A stretch of DNA of 64,000 nucleotides, from contig NZ_JAKQZC010000006.1 in NCBI RefSeq assembly GCF_023736115.1, positions 310,001 to 374,000 of the forward strand, given 5' to 3'. The stretch is from Salinicola avicenniae. Its GTDB lineage: Bacteria; Pseudomonadota; Gammaproteobacteria; Pseudomonadales; Halomonadaceae. Every line of letters begins with the position of its first letter. The first letter of the stretch is position 1. The notes below the pieces were generated by a model. That model was not told the DNA's origin and did not search any database. It saw only the letters and a program-made list of their open reading frames with translations. This document shows positions 37,535 through 46,928 of the stretch, piece after piece. A program made the position numbers and the translations under genes.

Positions 37535-37935
37535 TGAATCTCCTCCGGCACTGTCGGGATGTCCGCCAATAATGGTGGCTGGATGTGGCCATCCGGACAA
37601 GATGGTTCAACTCGTTATTATCGGCATGTTACCCCATGCGAAGAAGGATTCCCAAGCCTCAAGTCATTGCCCGCGAAATCTTTCCAACACGCCTGAAAAA
37701 CCCCGCGAAAACAGACGTAAAAAAGTTCGGTCGTCCTGGAAAGCTGGCGTGCTTCCCTCCCGTTGGAGTGGCACGATAAGTACCGGGAGGTCAGCGTCTT
37801 TCAAGACAACCGAACGATAATCGTGGCCGATTCAGGCTAGAGAAAACGGCGTTTATCTCAACATAGTTCTAGTCATTTAGTTGTTGCGTTACCTCTCCTA
37901 CCGTTGCCAAAAGGCGATCCTTTCAGGTCGCACCA
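37535..37935. other. gene-free stretch between acs and the response regulator
   Basis: 401 bp with no supported gene. It holds a hairpin of CCTCCCG (37756–37762) and CGGGAGG (37784–37790), a possible end for the acs transcript. It also holds a GATAAT box (minus strand, 37622–37617) that could be the -10 of the response regulator promoter. The GC content drops relative to the genes on both sides. The short frames crossing it are basic and not protein-like. Confidence 0.45.
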
Positions 37936-39888
37936 TCAGGACTTCAGATAGCGATTGTCGATTAGATCCTCGACCACACTGGGATCGGCCAATGTCGAGG
38001 TGTCTCCCAGGCCATCGCACTCGTTGGCGGCGATCTTGCGCAGGATACGACGCATGATCTTGCCGGAACGCGTCTTGGGCAGCCCGGGGGCCCACTGTAT
38101 GAAATCCGGCGTCGCGATGGGCCCGATATCCTTGCGTACCCACTGCTTGAGCGCCTGCTTCAGATCATCGGACGGCTCGACATCATCGTTCAAGGTGACA
38201 TACACGTAAATGCCCTGCCCCTTGATGTCGTGCGGATAGCCAACGACCGCCGCCTCCGCCACGCTCTCGTGTGCGACCAGCGAGGACTCGATCTCAGCGG
38301 TGCCCATGCGATGCCCGGAAACGTTGAGCACATCATCGATGCGCCCGGTGATCCAGTAGTCGCCATCCTCATCGCGACGACAGCCATCGCCGGTAAAGTA
38401 GACGCCTTCATAGGTGGAGAAATAGGTCTGGACGAAACGTTCGTGATTGTTCCAGATCGAACGCGCCTGGCCAGGCCAGGAGTCGAGGATCACGAGGTTG
38501 CCTTCGGTCGCGCCCTCGAGCGTCTTGCCCTCGTTGCTGAACAGCGCCGGCTGAACGCCGAAGAACGGCTTGGTGGCACAGCCCGGCTTGAGAGCGGTCG
38601 CCCCGGGTAGCGGCGTGATCATGTGCCCGCCGGTCTCGGTCTGCCACCAGGTATCCATGATCGGACAGCGCGACTTGCCGATGACCCGATAGAACCAGTC
38701 CCAGGCTTCGGGGTTGATCGGCTCGCCCACCGTACCCAGTACGCGCAGCGAATCGCGGCGGCTGTCATCCATGATGTGCTCGCCATGCGCCATCAATGAA
38801 CGAATTGCCGTCGGCGAGGTGTAGAGAATCGCGACATCATGCTTGTCGACGATCTGGCCGATGCGGCCATGATCCGGGTAGGTCGGCACCCCCTCGAACA
38901 TCAACGTGGTCGCACCGTTGGCCAATGGCCCGTAGAGGATATAGCTGTGGCCGGTAATCCAGCCGATATCGGCGGCGCACCAGTAAACCTCGCCATCGTG
39001 ATAGTCGAACACCAGACGGTGGGTCAGCGCGGCGTAGAGAAGGTAGCCGCCGGAGGTGTGCTTCAATCCCTTCGGCGTCCCGGTCGATCCGGAAGTGTAG
39101 AGAATGAACAGCGGGTCCTCGGCGTTCATGGTCTCCGCCGGACAGGTCGTTGACTGTGCCTCGACCAGCTCGTGAAACCAGCGATCACGGCTGTCGTGCC
39201 ACTCGATTTCACCGTCGGTACGCTTGACCACCAGAACTGTCTCGACCACGTCGGTGCCATCACGCGTGAGCGCGGCATCGACGTTGTCCTTGAGCGGCAC
39301 CTGCTTGCCGCCACGCACGGATTCATCCGCCGTGATGACAACGCGCGAGCCGGAGTCGACGATGCGGCCGGCCAGCGCATCCGGCGAGAAACCGCCGAAG
39401 ACCACCGAATGAATCGCCCCGATACGCGCGCAGGCCAGCATGGCCACCGCCGCCTCGGGCACCATCGGCATGTAAAGTGTGACGGTATCACCCTTGCCGA
39501 TCCCCAGCGATTTGAGTCCGTTGGCTAGCTGACAGACCTGGGCGTGCAGATCGCGGTAGGTAATGACCTTGTCGTCATTGGGGTCGTCTCCTTCCCAGAT
39601 GATCGCCGGCTGGTCGCCGCGCGTTTCCAGGTGGCGATCGAGACAGTTGTAGGCGACGTTGAGCTCGCCATCCTCGAACCAGCGGATATCGACGTTGGAT
39701 GACGCGAAAGAGGTATTCTTGATCCGTGAGGGCGGCGTGACCCAATCGAGGCTCTTGGCCTGCTCGCCCCAGAACGTCTCGGGATCATCCACCGACTGGC
39801 GATAGAGCTTCTCGTAACGTTCACGATCGACCCAGGCCTTGGCCGCCAGCTCTTCGTCGACGGGATAGACGCGCTGCTGTTCGCTCAT
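37936..39888 (-). CDS. acs: acetyl-CoA synthetase
   Basis: 650 residues, close to the 652 of E. coli Acs. AMP-binding signature [28 protein letters not shown], and near the C-terminus [11 protein letters not shown] with the acetylation-regulated lysine. It activates acetate to acetyl-CoA via acetyl-AMP in the cytosol. The ATG at 39888 ([10 protein letters not shown]) is preferred over 39927. A CrbR/ErdR-like response regulator follows and is the probable activator. Confidence 0.97.
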   Translation of the reverse strand: MSEQQRVYPVDEELAAKAWVDRERYEKLYRQSVDDPETFWGEQAKSLDWVTPPSRIKNTSFASSNVDIRWFEDGELNVAYNCLDRHLETRGDQPAIIWEGDDPNDDKVITYRDLHAQVCQLANGLKSLGIGKGDTVTLYMPMVPEAAVAMLACARIGAIHSVVFGGFSPDALAGRIVDSGSRVVITADESVRGGKQVPLKDNVDAALTRDGTDVVETVLVVKRTDGEIEWHDSRDRWFHELVEAQSTTCPAETMNAEDPLFILYTSGSTGTPKGLKHTSGGYLLYAALTHRLVFDYHDGEVYWCAADIGWITGHSYILYGPLANGATTLMFEGVPTYPDHGRIGQIVDKHDVAILYTSPTAIRSLMAHGEHIMDDSRRDSLRVLGTVGEPINPEAWDWFYRVIGKSRCPIMDTWWQTETGGHMITPLPGATALKPGCATKPFFGVQPALFSNEGKTLEGATEGNLVILDSWPGQARSIWNNHERFVQTYFSTYEGVYFTGDGCRRDEDGDYWITGRIDDVLNVSGHRMGTAEIESSLVAHESVAEAAVVGYPHDIKGQGIYVYVTLNDDVEPSDDLKQALKQWVRKDIGPIATPDFIQWAPGLPKTRSGKIMRRILRKIAANECDGLGDTSTLADPSVVEDLIDNRYLKS

Positions 39889-40057
39889 GCTCCAGTCTCC
39901 CTGAGACCGTGCCCGATAGGCCGGCACGGCAATGAAAGCCCAGCCGACTCAATGCGATAGCAGAGCGGCATAACAGGCCACCAGCATATAACGGCGGCGC
40001 CGGTGCCCCCCTATTAGACCTTCGTCTCAGCCAGACCGGCCACCGTCACCAGAACGC

Positions 40058-40633
40058 TCAGGCACGCGCCTCGAGGCGCTCGAAAATCAGCCGCCCGCGG
40101 CAGCGACGACAGCGATAGTGACTGCCGCGCCGCGCCTGCGCATGCCGACGGGCAGTGAAATAGTGCGGCGTTTCGCAGCGGCAGCGATACCGATAGGGCA
40201 TGGGGCTGGCCCGAGAGACATCGAAGCGGTGAGTCACCACCGGTGCCAGACCGTAGAGTTGGCGCATCACGGCCTGCCACTCGCGCCCGTGCGGGCGAGC
40301 GCGGGTGCCGTTCTCGAGATGAAAGACCAGCCAGTGCGCCATTTCGTGAGGCACGATCTCGTCCATGAACGCTTGCCGATTCTCGCGCAGCAGCGTGCGA
40401 TTGAAGCGTAGTCCGCCGCGCTGCAGATGCGCCTGGCCGGCGCTACGTCCGCGCAGATCGAACCATATCGCCGGGTGCGGTAGCGCAGGATGCAGCGACT
40501 GCGCCAACCGCCAGGCCGCCTCGGCGCGCTGCACGAGATGCGCCTCGAGTCCAGCGTCGGACATCGCCTCCAGCGCGGCGATATCGCTGACGCCCAGCGC
40601 AGGGGCAAGAGAAGAGGAATGCGAATGGGTCAT
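40058..40633 (-). CDS. sprT: SprT-family zinc metalloprotease-like protein
   Basis: 191 residues. The metal-binding HEMAH (His96, Glu97, His100) follows the conserved FNRTLLRENRQAFMDEIVP. The C-terminal zinc ribbon has CRC and CRRC pairs. This matches SprT, a bacterial relative of Spartan/SprTL; the bacterial role is not settled. It is divergent from the UPF0149 gene with a 66-bp gap and lies upstream of acs on the same strand. The predicted start lacks a clear Shine–Dalgarno sequence. Confidence 0.9.
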   Translation of the reverse strand: MTHSHSSSLAPALGVSDIAALEAMSDAGLEAHLVQRAEAAWRLAQSLHPALPHPAIWFDLRGRSAGQAHLQRGGLRFNRTLLRENRQAFMDEIVPHEMAHWLVFHLENGTRARPHGREWQAVMRQLYGLAPVVTHRFDVSRASPMPYRYRCRCETPHYFTARRHAQARRGSHYRCRRCRGRLIFERLEARA

Positions 40634-40699
40634 GGAGTGCTAGAATGCCGCCAGCAAGCACGGGCGTCCAGCCCGTCGACCCCACACTTCGGAGCCCCC

Positions 40700-41380
40700 A
40701 TGTCGGAAGAGCCGGACGACGCCATCGATAGCCAGCCGCCCCTGGACGACGACGCCCTCGCGCGACTCGACGACTACCTGAATTCGGAGCGTCTCGAGGA
40801 GACCGTGCCCGACGTCATCGGCGCGCACGGCTACTTGGTCGCCCTAGCAGTCGCCCCGACAGAGATAGCGCCGAAACAGTGGATCGCCGAGTTCTTCGAA
40901 GGGGAGCCCCCCTTCCAGGACACCGCCGAACGTGACGAGATTCTCGGTCTGTTCGAAGCGCTGAAGACCAACGCTGCCAGCATCCTGGAGCGTGGCCACT
41001 GGCTCGAGCTGCCCTTCGACAGCGAACTGGATGACGACGGCGACATGGCCGCCGCGATCGAGGACTGGTGTGCCGGCTTCATGCAAGGCGTCTTTCTCGA
41101 CGAGGCCGCCTGGTTCGCCCAGGACGAGGCACATGTCGCCGCTCTCCTGCTGCCATTCATGGCACTCTCGGGACTGTTCGACGACGAGCCCGAACTGGCC
41201 GAGATGATTGCCGAGGATACTCAGTTCTCAGCGCTCGCCGCCCAGCTCCCGGAACTGACACTGGACCTCTATCTGCACTTCCGCGTACCGCCCGAACCGC
41301 CGAAGGGCGCGGCCAAGGGCAAACCGAAAGGCGCCAGTGGCAAGTCGAAATCGACATCTCGCCGCCGCGGCAAACGCTGA
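40700..41380 (+). CDS. UPF0149 (YecA-like) family protein
   Basis: 226 residues. The central domain has the UPF0149 pattern: LDDYLNSERLEETVPDVIGA, HGYLVALAVAP, FEGEPPF, and the helix EDWCAGFMQGVFLDEAAWF. The N-terminus is acidic and the C-terminus is a basic Lys/Gly/Ser/Arg tail (GKPKGASGKSKSTSRRRGKR), suitable for nucleic-acid or ribosome contact. YecA of E. coli is a metal-binding protein linked to the Sec system; whether this protein shares the role is open, since no metal-binding motif is seen. GGAG precedes the ATG. Confidence 0.82.
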   Translation: MSEEPDDAIDSQPPLDDDALARLDDYLNSERLEETVPDVIGAHGYLVALAVAPTEIAPKQWIAEFFEGEPPFQDTAERDEILGLFEALKTNAASILERGHWLELPFDSELDDDGDMAAAIEDWCAGFMQGVFLDEAAWFAQDEAHVAALLLPFMALSGLFDDEPELAEMIAEDTQFSALAAQLPELTLDLYLHFRVPPEPPKGAAKGKPKGASGKSKSTSRRRGKR

Positions 41381-41411
41381 GGTCACGGGCGCCGGTTCGG
41401 CGCCCGTGACC
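41381..41411. terminator. 13-bp perfect hairpin after the UPF0149 gene, no T-tract
   Basis: GGTCACGGGCGCC (41381–41393) pairs perfectly with GGCGCCCGTGACC (41399–41411) across a 5-nt loop. It starts at the base after the stop codon and lies between two convergent genes. The lack of a T-run on either strand makes it an atypical terminator or an mRNA-end structure. Confidence 0.6.
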
Positions 41412-41474
41412 TGATCTCGCGACGGCCTCTCGGGCGCGATTCATGTCACACGACTCTTTCCGTCATGACCTTCA

Positions 41475-41516
41475 CTTCGAACGAGTCTCTTCAAACGAGT
41501 CACTTCAAACGAGTCA
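41475..41516 (-). repeat. 14-nt tandem repeat covering the 3' end of the cardiolipin synthase gene
   Basis: Three adjacent units, as plus strand: CTTCGAACGAGTCT (41475–41488), CTTCAAACGAGTCA (41489–41502), CTTCAAACGAGTCA (41503–41516). The last two are identical. On the minus strand, the unit at 41503–41516 supplies the last four codons of the gene and the next unit begins with its TGA stop (41502–41500). That second unit also contains a further in-frame TGA. Confidence 0.88.
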
Positions 41517-42627
41517 CCCAGGCGTTAAGCGTACCGAAGCCCCACTCCCGGATACGCTGCCACCAGGGACGTTTCGCCCACGCCTCGGCATCGATCCGCC
41601 GGCTGGCCGCGAAGTTGCGTTCGAACAGCTCGGCGACATCATTGGCAAATCCGGTGTGCTCGATCTCCTGGTTCGCTTCGAGATTCCACTGCAGACTCCA
41701 GTGGTCGAAGTTGCACGAGCCGAGCGAGACCCAGTCATCGGCCACGCTGAACTTGGCATGAATGAAGTTGGGCTGGAACTCGTAGATCTTGACTCCCGCC
41801 TTGAGCAGCCGGCCATAGAAACGCTGACCGGCATAGCGCACCCCCGGGTGATCGTGATGACCGCCCGCCAGCAGCAGACGCACATCGACGCCGCGCCGGG
41901 CAGCACGCGCCAGCGCCAGTCGCAGACTGAAGGTCGGCACGAAGTAGGGCGTACACAGCCAGAGTCGCTCGCGCGCCGTGGACACCCGCCCTTGTAGCGA
42001 GAGGCGGATGGCCTGATAGCGGTGACCGCGCCCTGAGATCGCCCGTCCGCGCATACCGGGATAGGCCGCCGGGGCTAGCGCGGACGCCGGCGAAATCTGG
42101 CGGGCCAGCCGACTGCGCCGGCGCCCGTGTCGCGTCAACGGCGAATCCCAGACGTCAGCGAACAGGCGCATCCAATCTGCCACCACCGGTCCGCGAATCC
42201 GCACCGCGACTTCATACCAGGCATCGATGAACTCATCGACAATGCCGAAACCACCGGTAAAGGCCAGCTCGCCATCGACGATGACCAGCTTGCGGTGATC
42301 ACGCATCAGGTTGCCCCCCAGACGCGTCACTGCCAGCGGATTGAAGAAGCGCAGCTCAACGCCCGCCGCTCGCAGACGCTGGCGATCGTGGCGTGAGAGC
42401 GCCAGACTGCCAAGACCATCGAGTACCAGCTTGACCTCAACCCCTCGGGCAGCCGCCGCCTGTAGCAAGCCAATGAAGCGGTCGGCAAGTGCCCCCGACT
42501 CCATCAGGTAAAGCTCGATCCAGAGAAATCTCCGAGCCGTCTCGATCGCCTCTCGCATGGCCGGCCAGAACCGCTTGCCCTCCGGCAGCAGCTCGAACCG
42601 GTTTCCCTCTCGCCACGTCGCTTGCAT
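41500..42627 (-). CDS. clsB: cardiolipin synthase, phospholipase D family (ClsB-like)
   Basis: 375 residues with two HKD motifs: HRKLVIVDGELAFTGG (His111, Lys113, Asp118) and FIHAKFSVADDWVSLGSCNF in the C-terminal half. It lacks N-terminal membrane helices, as in ClsB. The enzyme joins phosphatidylglycerol (or PG with PE) to make cardiolipin at the inner membrane. The ATG at 42627 has AAGGAGGT upstream, so the longer frame to 42903 is rejected. It is divergent from plsB, another phospholipid gene. Its last codons and stop come from a tandem repeat. Confidence 0.9.
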   Translation of the reverse strand: MQATWREGNRFELLPEGKRFWPAMREAIETARRFLWIELYLMESGALADRFIGLLQAAAARGVEVKLVLDGLGSLALSRHDRQRLRAAGVELRFFNPLAVTRLGGNLMRDHRKLVIVDGELAFTGGFGIVDEFIDAWYEVAVRIRGPVVADWMRLFADVWDSPLTRHGRRRSRLARQISPASALAPAAYPGMRGRAISGRGHRYQAIRLSLQGRVSTARERLWLCTPYFVPTFSLRLALARAARRGVDVRLLLAGGHHDHPGVRYAGQRFYGRLLKAGVKIYEFQPNFIHAKFSVADDWVSLGSCNFDHWSLQWNLEANQEIEHTGFANDVAELFERNFAASRRIDAEAWAKRPWWQRIREWGFGTLNAWVTRLK

Positions 42628-42803
42628 CCTGCGCCTACCTCCTTGAGGCCCCCGATTGACGCATGTTTCCCGCCGCAAGGAAAGTCGCTGCTGCGCGTCA
42701 CCGGCCTCGATCGATATCGCCCTCAACGGCCGACCGCGACGCAGGATTTCACCGCCGCTGGACGACACCGCTATACTCGGGCATTTGCAGGGAATCCGTG
42801 TCG

Positions 42804-45221
42804 ATGTCGGTATTGCTCGGTCTTCAGAAAGGTTGGCGGCAGCTGGCCAGCAAGGCGCTCGGACGCTGGCTCGCGTTCCGCCTGGTCGAGCCGGACCCGG
42901 CACCCCTCGAGGCCTCGCGGCCGACGCTATACGTTATCGCCCACCCCGCGCTAAGCGACGAGATCGCGCTCGACCGGCTGACTCGCGATCTCGGGCTACC
43001 GCGCGCGGCAGCGCAATATCGACTCGGCGAGGTCACCCTCCCCGGCTGCCTCGCGCTGCCGCGCCCCCGTCGGCGCAGCCGCCCGGCGACATCGACGCTG
43101 CAACAAGTGCTGGACGCGTTGGCAGGCGACACGACGCTGGATGCACAGCTGGTTCCCGTGAGCGTCTTCTGGAGCCGCGCTCCGGGCAAGGACTTCGGCT
43201 TCTGGAAAATGCTCGCCGCCGACGATTGGGCCTGGAGCGGTCGCCTGCGGCGACTGCTCTCGATCGCCATCAACGGCCGCAATCTGGAAGTCCACTTCGG
43301 CGCACCGATTCAGCTACGCCCGCTGATAGACGACCCCGCCGCGGCGCTTGGCGAACGCAAGGTGGCTCGTGTGCTACGCGTGCACTTCCGACGCGTTCGC
43401 GCCCGTGTGCTGGGCCCGGACATTTCGCACCACCGCACCCTGATGCGCGGCGTGATCGACAGCCGATCGGTACGCAGCGCGATCACCGAGGCCGCCGCCC
43501 AGAACGCTACAACGCCCGAGCGCGAGCGCCGTCGTGCCGAGCGCTATGCGCGCGAAATCGCCTCGAACATGTCCTACCCGGTGCTGCGCTTCCTCTACGA
43601 GCTGCTCAAGCGACTCTGGAATCGCCTCTACGACGGGGTCGACGTTTACGGTCTCGAGGCAGTCAAGGCGATCGCCGGCGACCGGACGCTGATCTATGTC
43701 CCCTGCCATCGCAGCCATGTCGACTATCTGCTGCTCTCCTACGTTCTGTACCGCGAGGGGTTGATGCCGCCGCACATCGCGGCCGGGCGCAATCTCGACA
43801 TGCCGCTGGTCGGCCCGCTGCTGCGGCGTGGTGGTGCGTTTTTCCTGCGCCGCAGTTTTCGCGATAACCGCCTTTATGCCGCCGTGTTCAACGAATATCT
43901 TCACCGCCTGATCGCTCGCGGCCATCCCCTTGAGTACTTTATCGAGGGCGGTCGCTCGAGAACCGGGCGCATGCTCTCGCCGCGCCCCGGCATGTTGGCG
44001 ATGACGCTGCGCTCCTTCGCCCGCGATGCCACGCGAGACGTGGCTTTCGTGCCGGTCTATATCGGCTACGAGAAAGTGCTGGAGAGCAACGCCTACCTGC
44101 GCGAACTGCGCGGCGGCGGCAAGAAGAAAGAGTCGCCACTGGATCTGCTGGGTGCCCTTCGGCACCTGCGAGACCCTCACGGTCGCGTTGCCGTCAGCGT
44201 CGGTGAGCCGTTGTCGCTGGCAGGTTTCCTCGAAGCCACGGCGCCAGGGTGGCAACAACAGCGCCACACGGAACGCCCGGCCTGGCTGGAAGACGCGGTC
44301 CCAAAGCTTGGCGAGACACTGGCACAGCGAATCAACGATGCCGCCACGCTCAATGCGATCTCTCTGGTCGCCATGACACTGCTGGCCACGCCCCACCACA
44401 CGATCGAATCCGACCTGCTAAGCCATCACATCGCCCTGCTGGTACGCCTGCAGCGAGCTCTCCCCGGCAGCGAGCACTGCCAACTGCCATCGGGAACGCC
44501 GGAAAGCTGGATCGAACAGGCCATCGAACTCGGGTTCGTCGACCGCCAGCCGCAAGCGCTGGGGGAACTGATCAGCGCCCGTCCCGAGCAGGCCACGCTG
44601 CTGACCTGGTACCGCAACAACGCGCTGCATCTGTTCATGCATTTCGGCCTGGTGGCCTTTGCCTTCCGCAACAATGCCACCTTCACGCTGGACGACCTCG
44701 ATGCCCTGCTGACGCCCGCCTGGCCGCTGCTGTCGCGTGAGCTGCACTTCTCGCCGCCTGCCGATTCACGGGCTCGCTTGTCCGCGACACTCGAGGTGCT
44801 GGCCTCGGAGTCGCTGCTCAAGCCGGGAGACAAAGGCTGGCGTCGTCAGCCGGGCCATCTCGCCGCCAGCGAACATCTCCGCCTGCTGGGGCAGCCGGTA
44901 CAGCCGACACTGGAACGTGTCTATCTGCTGCTCGCGTCGCTGCTGCGCTACCCCAGCGGCGAGCTCAGCCGTGAGACACTCGAGGAGCACAGTCGACAGC
45001 TGGCCGAGCGTCTGACCCTGCTATCGGGCCTCAATGCCCCGGAGTTCTTCGACAAGCGACTGTTCTCCGGCATGCTGGAGACGCTCGAGCAGCAGGGCTG
45101 GCTGCGGGTCGTGGATAGCCGCCTGCACTACGACGAGGCCCTGCAGCGCGCGCAAATGCGCAGCCGAGGCCTGTTCGATCCCGAGCTGCGCCATCGCCTG
45201 GTCAGGCTGACTCATCAGTAA
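42804..45221 (+). CDS. plsB: glycerol-3-phosphate 1-O-acyltransferase
   Basis: 805 residues, near the 807 of E. coli PlsB. The catalytic HX4D is HRSHVD (His302, Asp307), followed by GGAFFLRRSFRDN and the EGGRSRTGRMLSPRPGML motif. It acylates glycerol-3-phosphate at the membrane, the first step of phospholipid synthesis. The ATG at 42804 (MSVLLGLQKGWR) is preferred over the long upstream frame because it gives the family N-terminus. Its 3' end overlaps the convergent permease gene by 20 bases. Confidence 0.96.
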   Translation: MSVLLGLQKGWRQLASKALGRWLAFRLVEPDPAPLEASRPTLYVIAHPALSDEIALDRLTRDLGLPRAAAQYRLGEVTLPGCLALPRPRRRSRPATSTLQQVLDALAGDTTLDAQLVPVSVFWSRAPGKDFGFWKMLAADDWAWSGRLRRLLSIAINGRNLEVHFGAPIQLRPLIDDPAAALGERKVARVLRVHFRRVRARVLGPDISHHRTLMRGVIDSRSVRSAITEAAAQNATTPERERRRAERYAREIASNMSYPVLRFLYELLKRLWNRLYDGVDVYGLEAVKAIAGDRTLIYVPCHRSHVDYLLLSYVLYREGLMPPHIAAGRNLDMPLVGPLLRRGGAFFLRRSFRDNRLYAAVFNEYLHRLIARGHPLEYFIEGGRSRTGRMLSPRPGMLAMTLRSFARDATRDVAFVPVYIGYEKVLESNAYLRELRGGGKKKESPLDLLGALRHLRDPHGRVAVSVGEPLSLAGFLEATAPGWQQQRHTERPAWLEDAVPKLGETLAQRINDAATLNAISLVAMTLLATPHHTIESDLLSHHIALLVRLQRALPGSEHCQLPSGTPESWIEQAIELGFVDRQPQALGELISARPEQATLLTWYRNNALHLFMHFGLVAFAFRNNATFTLDDLDALLTPAWPLLSRELHFSPPADSRARLSATLEVLASESLLKPGDKGWRRQPGHLAASEHLRLLGQPVQPTLERVYLLLASLLRYPSGELSRETLEEHSRQLAERLTLLSGLNAPEFFDKRLFSGMLETLEQQGWLRVVDSRLHYDEALQRAQMRSRGLFDPELRHRLVRLTHQ

Positions 45222-46029
45222 CCGCGAGCCGTGCGACGGCCAGACGCGCCTCGCGCCGCCTCTTGATCTCGTAGACCATGGCCATCGCGACCGTGAACAG
45301 AATCATGATCAGCGCCAGGGCATTGACCGCCGGGGTCAACCCGGTGCGGACCTTGGACGCGATATAGAGCGTCAGCGTGGTGTCGTAGCCGGCGACGAAT
45401 AGCGTGGTGTTGTAGTTCTCCAGGGACTGCAGGAAGGCCAGCACCGCCGCCGACAGGATCGCCGGTCGCAGATACGGCAACAGGACCCGCCGAAACATCT
45501 GCCACTGGCTCGCGCCGAGGTCGAGGGCGGCCCGTTCAAGCGTGCGATCGAAGCGCTGCAGCCGCGCCGTGACCATCAGCATCACGTAAGCGGCAATAAA
45601 GGCACTCTGCGCGATGACCGTCAGCACGATGCCGCCGTTGAGTCCCCAGCCACGCCAGAAGATCAGCGTCGAGATACCGATGATCACGCCCGGCGTCAGC
45701 AGCGGCGAGAGAATCAGCGCATAGACGAACGATTTGCCGCGGCCTTCGACGGTGGTCAGAAACAGGGCACTGGCAACACCGATCGGTACCGCCAGACAGA
45801 GCACCCCGACCGCGACCACGGCGCTGTTGAACAGTGCATCCCACATGCCACCGTCGGCCCACAGCGCCGAGAACCACTGCAGAGTCGTACCGGTCCAGGG
45901 CGTCACCGTGGGAAACCGGCTGGCGTTGAAGGTCGCGGCCGCCATGATCACCAGCGGCAGGAACAGGTAGACAAAGAAGATCACCAGATAGGCTCTGAGG
46001 CCCAATGACAACCAACGTGAAGCATTCAT
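45202..46029 (-). CDS. polyamine-type ABC transporter permease (PotI/PotC-like)
   Basis: 275 residues with about six helices and the binding-protein-dependent permease loop ERAALDLGASQWQMFRRVLL. The family opening FFVYLFLPLVIMAAATFNAS and SLENYNTTLFVAGYD place it with the PotC/PotI/YdcV group. It is the last gene of a four-gene operon (binding protein, ATPase, two permeases), 11 nt after the preceding permease. Its stop lies inside the end of convergent plsB. Confidence 0.9.
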   Translation of the reverse strand: MNASRWLSLGLRAYLVIFFVYLFLPLVIMAAATFNASRFPTVTPWTGTTLQWFSALWADGGMWDALFNSAVVAVGVLCLAVPIGVASALFLTTVEGRGKSFVYALILSPLLTPGVIIGISTLIFWRGWGLNGGIVLTVIAQSAFIAAYVMLMVTARLQRFDRTLERAALDLGASQWQMFRRVLLPYLRPAILSAAVLAFLQSLENYNTTLFVAGYDTTLTLYIASKVRTGLTPAVNALALIMILFTVAMAMVYEIKRRREARLAVARLAVTDESA

Positions 46030-46040
46030 GGGTTCTCTCC

Positions 46041-46928
46041 CTACCTGGCGATATCGCCGAGACCGACCTTGAACAGCCGCATCACCAGCGTGACGAACAC
46101 GATACATAGCGCCAGCAGCAGAAAGGCGTAGGCCGCGCCCTGGTTCCAGTCTCCCCCCTCGAAGAACCAGTTGTAGATGATCTGCGTAAACCAGCGACTG
46201 CCGGGCGCCCCCAGCAGCGCCGGCACCGCATAGCTGCCGGCCGCCAGCATGAAGGTCATGATGCAACCGGTGGCAATACCCGGCTTGGCGTGGGGAATCA
46301 CGATTCGCCGGTGCGTGCGGATCCAGCCGGCGCCAAGGTCACGCGCCGCACGTATCTGGTTGCGGTCAAGGCTTTCGATGGCGTTGTAGAGCGGAAATAC
46401 CATGAACAGGATATAGGCATAGACCATCCCGACGAGTACGCCGATGTCGCCGTTGAGAAATCGGATCGGCCGGTCGATCAAGCCCAGCGCGAAGAGCAGT
46501 TCGTTCAACGGCCCGCGGAAGGCAAAGATGATGTACCAAGCGAACGTCCGCAGAATCTCGTTGATCCAGAACGGAATGATCAGCAGCAACAGGCAGAGTG
46601 CCGCCTGACCGGGCCGGGCGACCTTGGCCAGGTAGTAGGCCAGCGGATAGCTGACCGCCAGCGTCAGCGCCGTAACCAGCACGCTCGACCAGATGGTCTT
46701 GAAGAAAATCGAGAGATGGATCTCGTTCTGGAAGAACGTCGCGTAATTGGCCAGGGTCCACACATCCTTCTCGCCGCCCTGCTCCGCCGGTAACAGCGAC
46801 GGATGCAGCGAGTAGTCGATCATCTGCCACTGAGGTAGCAGCACCATGAGAATCAGCCAGATCCCCATCAGCGCGACGACCGCCATGCCTAGCGGCATAC
46901 CGAAACGGTCACACAGTTGTCGCCACAT
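46041..46928 (-). CDS. polyamine-type ABC transporter permease (PotH/PotB-like)
   Basis: 295 residues. The N-terminal helix is followed by a long periplasmic loop (LAEQGGEKDVWTLANY-like region with YATFFQNEIHLSIFFKTIWS), then five more helices. The segment LLIIPFWINEILRTFAWYII and the loop IRAARDLGAGWIRTHRRIVI are typical of PotB/PotH/YdcU. The ATG at 46928 has GAGGAGG upstream and overlaps the 3' end of the ATPase gene by 20 bases, which suggests coupling. Confidence 0.9.
   Translation of the reverse strand: MWRQLCDRFGMPLGMAVVALMGIWLILMVLLPQWQMIDYSLHPSLLPAEQGGEKDVWTLANYATFFQNEIHLSIFFKTIWSSVLVTALTLAVSYPLAYYLAKVARPGQAALCLLLLIIPFWINEILRTFAWYIIFAFRGPLNELLFALGLIDRPIRFLNGDIGVLVGMVYAYILFMVFPLYNAIESLDRNQIRAARDLGAGWIRTHRRIVIPHAKPGIATGCIMTFMLAAGSYAVPALLGAPGSRWFTQIIYNWFFEGGDWNQGAAYAFLLLALCIVFVTLVMRLFKVGLGDIAR

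Noticed and set aside
37473-37820. 115-codon frame in the acs–response regulator gap
   Set aside because: It starts inside the regulator gene, is basic and low-complexity and has no Shine–Dalgarno sequence.
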